From: Pseudomonadota bacterium
GTDB taxonomy: Bacteria; Desulfobacterota; Desulfovibrionia; Desulfovibrionales; Desulfovibrionaceae
Length of the DNA: 9,787 nucleotides
NCBI GenBank assembly: GCA_023435825.1
Contig: JAEZMB010000027.1
Location: forward strand, 1 to 9,787
Reading direction: 5' to 3'
Shown: one piece after another, positions 1-5,916 of the stretch
Layout: every line of letters starts with the position of its first letter
Numbering within the stretch: the first letter of the stretch is position 1
The notes under the pieces: model-generated
Seen by the model: the letters and a program-made list of their open reading frames with translations, nothing else
Databases searched by the model: none
What the model was told of the DNA's origin: nothing
Translations under genes and position numbers: made by a program

Positions 1-231
1 GCCCGAGACGACGAAGCGGCAGCCAAGGCCCCTGTCCGCAACGCCCACGGCCTCGCCCGGGCGCACGTCCTTAGCCGCCGGCCAGGCCTCGCCCGGAGCG
101 GGTTCGCGGACAAAGGCCCCGCAGGTCAGGGCGGTCACGGCCGGCGCCGGGGTCTCGTCGGCCGCGGCCGCCGGGGATGGCGCGGCCAGACAAAGGACAG
201 CCAGCAGACTGGCGAAAAGACGCAAGATCAT
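1..231 (-). CDS. Secreted protein of unknown function, N-terminal part only
   Basis: This is a partial gene. Its ATG lies at 231 and the reading frame is open for 77 codons to the left edge of the window. The product begins MILRLFASLLAVLCLAAPSP, a short positive start followed by a hydrophobic core and an Ala-rich stretch. This is a typical Sec signal peptide, with likely cleavage near residue 24 (AAAA before DETP). There is no convincing lipobox. The mature part contains two cysteines (in ALTCGAF and GLGCRF) and is rich in Pro, Ala and Gly. I do not recognise a family. The gene begins 23 bases after the stop of the receiver/TPR gene, so it may be the last member of that operon. Its ribosome binding site is weak: only AAGG, about 13 bases upstream. 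Export to the periplasm is likely; the function cannot be said from this fragment. Confidence 0.6.
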   Translation of the reverse strand, partial: MILRLFASLLAVLCLAAPSPAAAADETPAPAVTALTCGAFVREPAPGEAWPAAKDVRPGEAVGVADRGLGCRFVVSG

Positions 232-254
232 GGCGTGCTTGGGGCCTTATAGGG

Positions 255-1622
255 TCATTGGCCCAGGTGGGCCAGCAGGCGTCTGGCCGGTTCGTAGCCT
301 GGGTGGCGTTTGAGGGTCTGGGCCAGAAATTCCCGGGCGGCGGGCAGGTCGCGGCAACGGTGGTAGGCCGTGGCGATGTTGTAGCCCACGGTCGGCCCCT
401 GGAGGAGGAGGTCGGGATCGAGCTTGAGGGCCTCCTCGAAATGGGTCAGGGCGCTATAGAAGTCCTTGCCCTCGGCATGGGCCACGCCGAGGTTGTAGCG
501 CAGGCCGGCGTCGGACGGGGCGATGGCCAGGGCCTTGCGGTAGTTCTCGGCGGCCCCTTGCCAGTTGCCCTGGCGGCGCAGCAGGATGCCACGATTGTTG
601 AACATCCACAGATCCTTGGGGCCAAGGGCCTCGCCCTTGGCCTCGATGGCCTCGGTGACGAAGCGCAGGGCCGTTTCCTGGTCGCGTTCGCCGATGCGCT
701 TGGCCATTTCCATGAGGGCGTCGCTGACCATGTCCGAGGCGACCTTGCCCACCACCTTGCGGGCCTCCTCGAAAAAGGCCCGGGCCTTGTCGTTCTCGCC
801 CAGGTCGAGATAGGCCTCGCCGATGACCGCCTTGCGCTCGAAATTGAGCGGCGAAAGCTCGTCCAGCCGGGTCAGGCAGGCCAGGCGTTTGGCGTCGTCG
901 CCGGTCTGCTCGTAGACCTCGACCAGGCGTTTGAGGGGTTCGATATAGAGCTTCTCGGCCCGGGCCGCGTCCTTGTAATGGCTTTCGGCCTGGGCGTGGT
1001 CACCCTTGGCCAGGGCCACGTCGCCCAGGAGCAGGTGGGCTTTTAAGCTGTCGGGCTTGATCTCGAAGGCCTTGGCCGCCACCCGGGCGGCCTGGTCCAG
1101 GTCGCCGGCGGCGAGCAGGGCGGCGGCCCGGTCGAACAGCACCCCGAGCTGGTTGTTGGGGCGCACGGCAAAGGCGCATTTTTCCAGCAGGGCGTTGGCC
1201 GAGATGGGTTTGGTGATGCAGCTGTCGGCCCCGATCTCATGGGTGAGCACCAGCTCGTCCCGGGACAGTTCCACCGTGGTGACGACGAGCCGGATCTTGT
1301 CGCCGTACAGGCTTTTGAGCGTGCGCACCGTTTTCAAGCAGGCCGTCTGGCGCAGCCGGCGCTCCAGAAAGACCAGAAGCGGAACAGGCAGCCGATCCGT
1401 GGTCTTGGCGGCCAGGGTGGCCACGTCGTCGTAGTCGGCCACCTCGCGCAACACGGCCTTGACGTCCACGCGCAGGGCGCCCAGGGCGTATTTGAGCTGG
1501 CGCACGAAGCTTTCGTCGTCGGTGCAAAGGACCGCCAGTCCGCCTTCGGCGAAATAGTCGGTCACGATGCGCTCGTAGCGGCGGGTCATCTGTTCGGCCC
1601 GCAATTTGACGGCATTGGACAT
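255..1622 (-). CDS. Pseudo-receiver domain fused to TPR repeats
   Basis: A 455-aa soluble protein. Residues about 28-150 have the CheY-like receiver pattern: acidic pair D35-D36 (CTDDES), strand 4 ending in T115/T116 (VVTT), and the conserved lysine K138 (ITKP). The phospho-acceptor aspartate is missing. The strand-3 segment reads PLLVFLERR, so the site holds E87 or, with a one-residue shift, L86. Residues about 158-455 are roughly seven tetratricopeptide repeats, for example residues 192-225 and the last three (from about residue 342 to the end), with the usual small/aromatic pattern and 'A..P' turns. TPRs bind other proteins, so a scaffold or output adaptor that cannot be phosphorylated in the normal way is likely. 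The ATG at 1622 is chosen because AAGGA lies 9 bases upstream, overlapping the region just after the stop of the preceding gene at 1641. The partner is unknown. Domain calls are confident; the role is inferred. Confidence 0.88.
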   Translation of the reverse strand: MSNAVKLRAEQMTRRYERIVTDYFAEGGLAVLCTDDESFVRQLKYALGALRVDVKAVLREVADYDDVATLAAKTTDRLPVPLLVFLERRLRQTACLKTVRTLKSLYGDKIRLVVTTVELSRDELVLTHEIGADSCITKPISANALLEKCAFAVRPNNQLGVLFDRAAALLAAGDLDQAARVAAKAFEIKPDSLKAHLLLGDVALAKGDHAQAESHYKDAARAEKLYIEPLKRLVEVYEQTGDDAKRLACLTRLDELSPLNFERKAVIGEAYLDLGENDKARAFFEEARKVVGKVASDMVSDALMEMAKRIGERDQETALRFVTEAIEAKGEALGPKDLWMFNNRGILLRRQGNWQGAAENYRKALAIAPSDAGLRYNLGVAHAEGKDFYSALTHFEEALKLDPDLLLQGPTVGYNIATAYHRCRDLPAAREFLAQTLKRHPGYEPARRLLAHLGQ

Positions 1623-1640
1623 GGGTTAGGGTCCTTGGGG

Positions 1641-2840
1641 TCAGGGGGAGCCTTGGGCGCGCCCGACCCGGCGCAAGAGGGCCAGCAGTTCGGGGTCGGC
1701 CAGGCCCGGGGGCGGCGCGTCTTCGGCCGGCGGCGCGAGCACCCGGCACCGGACGTCGCCCGGCAGGGACTCGGCCTCCAGGCAGGCCAGCCAGCCGGCG
1801 TCCACCATCTCGCCCGAGGCGGCGACGACGGTGGTGTGCGGCAAGGCGACATCTTCCTCCAGGATCATGCCGGGGGTCAACGCCGAAAGGGGAATTTCCC
1901 GGCTGGTCAGTCCTTCCCGCTCTCCGGCCAGGGCGGCCAGGGCGTCCAGGGCCTGGGGGGCGTAGCGGCCTTCCCGTCCGGCCATGGCGTCCAGGGCCTG
2001 GTCCCGGGCGCGGCCCGAGGTCAGGAGCACGTCGTAATCCAGGGCGGCCTTGAGGAGTCTGGCCCCCAGCGGGACTTCCGGGCCGGCCTCGGCATGAGGC
2101 GTGTCCTGGTGGCGGATGATGGCGGCCACTTCGTCAAGCTTGGGAATGTTGGCCAAAAGATCCCCGGCCAGGCCCGGGTGGCGGGCGAAAAGCCGGGCTT
2201 CGTCGCCGGTGAGATCGCCGGTCCGGCGCAACTTGGCGAACAGCCCCTGGGGCAGGACAAGGCCCCCCAACTGGGACAGGGTGACGGCCAGTTCGATGCG
2301 CCAGGCGTCGGGGGCGTCCAGATAGCGGGCCATGTCGGCCACCAGCCGGCGCACGCGCATGGCCCGGGCGTAGGCCTCGGGATTTTGCAGGGCGAGCAGG
2401 TCGGACAGAAGCTTGATGATGCCGCGAAGGGCCCCTTTGAGAAAATCGCGCTCGGCCGTGGCCTGGGCATACAACGCCACGGCGGCGGCCAGGGAGTCGG
2501 CCAGGTCCTCCTCGGGGCAGGGCTTGGCCAGGAACCGGAAGACGTGGCCGGTGTTGACGGCGTCCATGGCGGCGCGCAGGTCGGCGTAGCCGGTGAGCAT
2601 GATCCGCACGGTCTCGGGGGCGAGTTTTTTGAGCTGGGTGAAAAATTCCAGCCCGTCCAGGCCCGGCATCCGCAGATCGGCCACCACCACGGCAAAGGGG
2701 CCGTGCTCGGCGGCGACCTCCAGCCCCCGCAGGGGGCCAAGGGCGGTTTCCACCAGGTACTTGCGCCGAAACGTGCGTTTAAGGGTCGCCAGGATTTCTG
2801 GATCGTCGTCCACGAACAGGATTTTTGCCTTGCCGCCCAT
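1641..2840 (-). CDS. Response regulator: receiver plus degenerate HD-GYP domain (copy 2)
   Basis: A 399-aa protein. Residues 5-120 form a complete receiver: D11-D12 (FVDDDPE), phospho-acceptor D55 (VADLRMPG), T83 (MLTGYAD) and K106 (LAKPCP). Residues about 150-305 follow the HD-GYP phosphodiesterase layout, but the catalytic positions are gone. LHDIGK is LSQLGG (S189-Q190 in place of His-Asp), the HHE motif reads RHQ, the DGxGYP segment is absent, and the metal-binding Asp of 'aDxfDAL' is Leu in ALDYDVL. H221 of the 'Hp..G' motif is kept. A C-terminal region (about 314-399) with 'LTPGMILEEDV' is of a kind found after some HD-GYP regulators. It probably folds like HD-GYP but should not cleave c-di-GMP. 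It starts 34 bases after the kinase gene, so that kinase is its likely phosphodonor. A second protein of exactly the same length is encoded at 5906-7105. Confidence 0.88.
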   Translation of the reverse strand: MGGKAKILFVDDDPEILATLKRTFRRKYLVETALGPLRGLEVAAEHGPFAVVVADLRMPGLDGLEFFTQLKKLAPETVRIMLTGYADLRAAMDAVNTGHVFRFLAKPCPEEDLADSLAAAVALYAQATAERDFLKGALRGIIKLLSDLLALQNPEAYARAMRVRRLVADMARYLDAPDAWRIELAVTLSQLGGLVLPQGLFAKLRRTGDLTGDEARLFARHPGLAGDLLANIPKLDEVAAIIRHQDTPHAEAGPEVPLGARLLKAALDYDVLLTSGRARDQALDAMAGREGRYAPQALDALAALAGEREGLTSREIPLSALTPGMILEEDVALPHTTVVAASGEMVDAGWLACLEAESLPGDVRCRVLAPPAEDAPPPGLADPELLALLRRVGRAQGSP

Positions 2841-2874
2841 TGGCCCGCCGCCTTTGCCGGTTGCCGGGGCGCGG

Positions 2875-4158
2875 TCAGGCCGCCCCGTGTTGCGTCTGGC
2901 CGTCTTCCAGCGGAAAACGGAGGAAAAATGTCGTGCCCTCCCCGGGGCGTGACTGGCAGTCGATGCCGCCGCCGTGGCGGGTCATGACCGCGTGGCTGAT
3001 GGCCAGCCCCTGGCCCGTGCCCTTGCCCACGGCCTTGGTGGTGAAAAAGGGATCGAAGATGCGCCCGCGCACCGCCTCGTCCATGCCCGGGCCGTTGTCG
3101 GCCACGGCGATCTCGGCAAAGCCGGGAACGAGCCGGGAGGAAACGTGGATGTTCCCATGCCGCCAGGGTTCGGCGGCGACCCGTTCCTCCACGGCCTGGG
3201 CGGCGTTCAACACCACATTGAGCAGGACCTGGGACACCTCGTGAGGGGCACCGTACACCAAGGGCAGCTCGGGGGAAAGGTCCAGGGCCACTTCGGCCAC
3301 ATGTTTCCAGGCGTTGCGGGTGACGGCCACGATGTCGCGCACGCTGGCGTTGACGTCGAAAAAGAGCATCTCCCCGGTTCCGGGGTGGGACATCTGGCGC
3401 ATGGCCCGCACGATGTCGGCCACCTGGCCGATGCCCTTGCGGGTGTTGGCGATGGCGGCCGGGATTTCCTGGCGCAGGTAGTCGATGTCGGTTTCCCCGG
3501 CCACGCGGCGGGCCTCGGCGGCGGCGGCGGCCACGGCCGGGGCGTCGCCGGCTTCCACGGCCTCCAGCAGCCGGCCGTGGGCTTCGAGCAGGGCCAGCAG
3601 TTCGGTGAAGGCCTCGTCGAGAAAGCCGGCGTTGTAGCCGACGTACTGGACCGGGGTGTTGATTTCGTGGGCGATGCCGGCGGCCAGGCGGCCGATGGCC
3701 TGCATCCGGCGCTCGTGGATGGCCTTGAGTTCCCGGGCTTTGATTTCGCCGAGGTCCTGGCCGAGAATCAGCGCCCCCGGGGCCTCGTCGCCGGCCGGGT
3801 CCACGGGGTTGACCGTGAGCCCCAAGAGGCGCTCCTCGCCGGCCGCCGTGCGGCAGCGCACCTCGTCCACCCGCACCGGCGCGTGGGCGCGCCGGCTTTC
3901 TTCCAGAGCCAGGCGCACGTCCGGCCCTTCCCAGACAAGGCCCAGGTCGAAGAAATCCCGGCCGGCCGCGGACCCGGCCGTCAGGCCGAAAACCGTTTCG
4001 GCGCTGGCGTTGAAACGGCGCACGCGGTTTTGGCCGTCCAGGGTGACGAGGATGGAGCGGATGGAGCCGAGCAACAGCTCGATGTCCCGGGCGGCCAGGG
4101 CCATTTCCCGCTGGGCCGCGTCGCGGGGCATGGTTTTTTCGGCCCGGTCCGCGCTCAC
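2875..4158 (-). CDS. Soluble PAS-domain sensor histidine kinase
   Basis: A 427-aa histidine kinase that should autophosphorylate and pass the phosphate to a receiver. Residues about 25-140 are a PAS domain (SILVTLDGQNRVRRFNASAE). The H box is IAHEINTP, with H164 as the phospho-acceptor. Residues 165-265 form a long helical dimerisation segment ending in 'MSHPG'. The ATP-binding domain shows the N box (N314 and N318, in LNVVLNAAQA), G1 DNGPG (354-358), F box FDPFFTTK (368-375) and G2 GKGTGQGL (378-385), all intact. There is no membrane segment or signal peptide, so it senses in the cytoplasm. The start is GTG at 4158, overlapping the preceding gene's TGA, because AGAGG lies 7 bases upstream. 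An ATG nine codons further in has no comparable site. Likely partners are the two receivers of this cluster. Confidence 0.93.
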   Translation of the reverse strand: MSADRAEKTMPRDAAQREMALAARDIELLLGSIRSILVTLDGQNRVRRFNASAETVFGLTAGSAAGRDFFDLGLVWEGPDVRLALEESRRAHAPVRVDEVRCRTAAGEERLLGLTVNPVDPAGDEAPGALILGQDLGEIKARELKAIHERRMQAIGRLAAGIAHEINTPVQYVGYNAGFLDEAFTELLALLEAHGRLLEAVEAGDAPAVAAAAAEARRVAGETDIDYLRQEIPAAIANTRKGIGQVADIVRAMRQMSHPGTGEMLFFDVNASVRDIVAVTRNAWKHVAEVALDLSPELPLVYGAPHEVSQVLLNVVLNAAQAVEERVAAEPWRHGNIHVSSRLVPGFAEIAVADNGPGMDEAVRGRIFDPFFTTKAVGKGTGQGLAISHAVMTRHGGGIDCQSRPGEGTTFFLRFPLEDGQTQHGAA

Positions 4159-4967
4159 GTCCCGGCCTCTTCAAGCCAGAAGGTCAGGCCGAGTCCGCCC
4201 GTGGGCGTGTGGGCGCGCACCACCAGGCAGTCCTGGCAGCCCTGCGGATGTCCGGCCGCCGGGAGCAGGGTCCCGCTTTCCAGGCGCAGGCCCTTGTCGC
4301 GCAGCATGTCGCCGAAATAGTGGAGCACGGTGGCATAAAACGCGTCCAGTCCGGGGCCGGTTTGGGCGATCCGCTCGACCAACGGCCGCGACAGGCCGAT
4401 GGTGGCGGAGAAACGCCGCTGGCCAAGCACCGTGCCCTCGATGCGGGCGTGCTCGGGGTACTCGGCGGGATCGTGGGCGCTGTCCAGGCCGTTTGCCGCG
4501 GCTTCCTCGCCGGTCCACCGCTGCAGGGCCCGGGACAGGGCGGCGAACAGGCATTCGGCCACCCGGTTCTCGGCGAAAAACTCCTGCAGGTAGCGCAGGC
4601 TCACCCGCCCCTTGTCGCGCAGGGCGTAGTGGCGGCCCATGAGCGCCTGATACTGGCTCCGGTCGATGTGCCCGAGCACGAGCAGCGCCTCGCCCAGGTA
4701 GGTATGGTGGATTTTCTGGAGAAAAAGCAGGTCGTCCACGGCTCGCCGGGAGAGCTGGCGCTCCCCCACGGCGATGTCGCCGAAAAGCCTGGGATCGACG
4801 TTCTGGCGCTGCCGGATGTCTTCGGCCTGCTCGGCGGTGAGCATGCCGCGCTCCACGGCCACCTCGCCGATGCGCTGGTTTTTCTCACGTTGGTAGGCCA
4901 GGCCCTCCGCCAATTGGGCTTCGGTGATGGCCCCCTGCTCCACCAGGAAACGTCCGAGAAAGCTCAT
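4155..4967 (-). CDS. Adaptor with four MshEN-like 29-residue repeats and possible CheX-like domain
   Basis: A 270-aa soluble protein. Residues 3-113 hold four copies of a 24-residue motif, each followed by a 5-residue spacer. The first Gly falls at 5, 34, 63 and 92, exactly 29 apart. The second Gly is at 12, 41 and 99 (Arg70 in copy 3). The final Gln is at 26, 55 and 84 (His113 in copy 4). This matches the pattern RLGxx..LVxxG..xxxxL...L..Q of the MshEN domain, which binds cyclic di-GMP through two such motifs separated by five residues. Copies 1-2 fit best. Residues about 134-268 look like a CheC/CheX-type chemotaxis phosphatase domain; this is a weak match and the ExxN catalytic motif is not evident. 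CQDC occurs at 244-247. The ATG at 4967 is preferred over an upstream one because GAGGA lies 5 bases before it. It lies between the TPR and kinase genes and overlaps the kinase start. Confidence 0.85.
   Translation of the reverse strand: MSFLGRFLVEQGAITEAQLAEGLAYQREKNQRIGEVAVERGMLTAEQAEDIRQRQNVDPRLFGDIAVGERQLSRRAVDDLLFLQKIHHTYLGEALLVLGHIDRSQYQALMGRHYALRDKGRVSLRYLQEFFAENRVAECLFAALSRALQRWTGEEAAANGLDSAHDPAEYPEHARIEGTVLGQRRFSATIGLSRPLVERIAQTGPGLDAFYATVLHYFGDMLRDKGLRLESGTLLPAAGHPQGCQDCLVVRAHTPTGGLGLTFWLEEAGT
4166..4170 (-). promoter_or_regulatory. Ribosome binding site deciding the kinase GTG start
   Basis: AGAGG on the minus strand, 7 bases before the GTG at 4158 and inside the end of the adaptor gene. 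It supports GTG initiation and translational coupling rather than the ATG at 4131. Confidence 0.6.
4629..4961 (-). repeat. Four tandem 29-residue protein repeats (MshEN-like)
   Basis: The DNA encoding residues 3-113 of the adaptor contains four units of 87 bases (29 codons; the last lacks its spacer). The protein repeats keep the L/I/F-G pair at 4-5, 33-34, 62-63 and 91-92, and a hydrophobic-Val/Leu pair four residues later. Conservation is at protein level; the DNA units are diverged. Confidence 0.8.
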
Positions 4968-4972
4968 GTGCG

Positions 4973-4977
4973 TCCTC
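4973..4977 (-). promoter_or_regulatory. Ribosome binding site deciding the adaptor start
   Basis: GAGGA on the minus strand, 5 bases before the ATG at 4967. It supports the 270-aa MSFLGRFL start over a frame beginning at 5078, whose extra 37 residues overlap the preceding TPR gene. Confidence 0.75.
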
Positions 4978-4998
4978 GCGCGGCGGCCGGCCGCCTCG

Positions 4999-5814
4999 TT
5001 AGAAGCCTCTGGCCGAGGACCGTCCCGATGACGGCAGGGGGGTCTCTTCCAGGGCTTTGCGTTCGATGGCCCGGGCAAGGGCCTCGGCTTCGGGAAAGGC
5101 CGGATTGATGGCCTGGGCCATGCCGAGGAACTTGAGGGCGAGCTTTGGTTTGTCGCGTTCGAAATAGGTGCGGGCGATGTTGTACAGGAGATGGTCGTCG
5201 GTCTTGCTTAAGCGGTAAGCCTTGAAATAGTAGCGCAGGGCCTGGTCGTACATCCTGTGCTTGCGCATCTTGATGCCGAATTCGTTGAAGAGGTGTTTGT
5301 GCTCCTCGCCGAAGGCCGCCTCCAGGGTGATGATGCGCCGGCACACCAGCCGGGCGTTTTCCAGTTCCCCCCGGTCGAGGTAGGTCAGCCCCAGGCCAAA
5401 AGTGGCCCGGATGTGCTCCTCGTCCACCCGCAGGGCGTTTTTGTATTCGAACTCGGCCGACAGGAGTTCGCCCTCGGCCCGGTGGGCGTCGCCGGCGTCG
5501 GCGTACTGCCTGGCCCGGCGCATCATGGGCACGACCTTGTTCATGTAGAGGTCGGGCTCGGGCAGGTATTCGGACAGGAGCTGTTCCCGGGTCACGCGGC
5601 GGGGCTTGCCGGAGGGGATGAAATGCTTATTGAGGCTGCGCAGGAGATAGGAGCCGTCGGCCTGCTCCTCGGCATAGACCTGGACGTTCTGCTTGACCTT
5701 GCGCTTGGTCGCGCCGAAGCCGATGAAGGCCTGGGTCTGGGTGGAAAAAACGCCGCGAAAAGGCTCGCTTGCGCTCTTTGGCGGATCGTGGAGGGGTTGC
5801 GGGGCTGCTGCCAT
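4999..5814 (-). CDS. TPR protein of Desulfovibrio type
   Basis: A 271-aa cytoplasmic protein without signal peptide or membrane segment. After a disordered Pro/Ala/Ser start, residues 20-60 contain GVFSTQTQAFIGFGATKRK followed by a strand-rich segment (VQVYAEE). Residues about 100-245 are four or so tetratricopeptide repeats, clearest at 136-169 (IRATFGLGLTYLDRGELENA), 174-206 and 207-240. I recall TPR proteins of Desulfovibrio with the same 'GVFSTQ', 'EHKHLFNEFGI' and 'MYDQA' elements; this is memory, not a search. TPRs imply protein binding, so it may be a scaffold for the neighbouring regulators. The ATG at 5814 is chosen because the conserved-looking part begins soon after it, although no clear ribosome binding site precedes it. 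A GTG at 5880, with AAGG 4 bases upstream, would add 22 residues and cannot be excluded. The downstream adaptor gene begins 31 bases after its stop. Confidence 0.82.
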   Translation of the reverse strand: MAAAPQPLHDPPKSASEPFRGVFSTQTQAFIGFGATKRKVKQNVQVYAEEQADGSYLLRSLNKHFIPSGKPRRVTREQLLSEYLPEPDLYMNKVVPMMRRARQYADAGDAHRAEGELLSAEFEYKNALRVDEEHIRATFGLGLTYLDRGELENARLVCRRIITLEAAFGEEHKHLFNEFGIKMRKHRMYDQALRYYFKAYRLSKTDDHLLYNIARTYFERDKPKLALKFLGMAQAINPAFPEAEALARAIERKALEETPLPSSGRSSARGF

Positions 5815-5860
5815 GGGGCTGTCGGCACGGGCCGGAGGGTTGGGATGGAGACCGCGGCGC

Positions 5861-5886
5861 GGCCGGGGCTGACGAGCCACCCGGCC
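5861..5886 (-). promoter_or_regulatory. Leader hairpin upstream of the TPR gene
   Basis: ggccgg (5861-5866) pairs with ccggcc (5881-5886). Inside it ggct (5867-5870) pairs with agcc (5875-5878) around a 4-base loop, leaving a 2-base bulge. The stem would lie at the very 5' end of RNA made from the candidate promoter at 5887-5916. No U-tract follows on the minus strand, so it is not a terminator there. It may stabilise the leader or be chance in GC-rich DNA. Confidence 0.3.
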
Positions 5887-5916
5887 TTAATAGGCGCAAA
5901 TCGGCCTAGCCATCAA
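5887..5916 (-). promoter_or_regulatory. Candidate sigma-70-type promoter before the TPR gene
   Basis: On the minus strand TTGATG (5911-5916) is followed after 18 bases by TATTAA (5887-5892). This gives four of six matches at each hexamer to TTGACA/TATAAT, in a stretch that is noticeably AT-richer than its surroundings. It overlaps the last codons of the first regulator gene and would start RNA near 5880, about 65 bases before the ATG at 5814. It could give the five downstream genes their own promoter. This is consensus matching only. Confidence 0.35.

Noticed and set aside
1239..2987. Long plus-strand open frame of 582 codons
   Set aside because: It lies antisense to the two regulator genes and their kinase, is rich in Gly/Gln/His/Val from GC-rich complementary codons, and shows no domain. 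It is a shadow of the real minus-strand genes.
2021..4174. Minus-strand open frame of 717 codons
   Set aside because: It is an Arg/Pro/Gly-rich alternative frame through the kinase and regulator genes. Its sequence has no domain pattern, while the other frame gives complete proteins with ribosome sites.
2974..4320. Plus-strand open frame of 448 codons opposite the kinase
   Set aside because: It is exactly antisense to intact kinase H, N, G and F boxes and has the same GC-driven composition as the other shadow frames.
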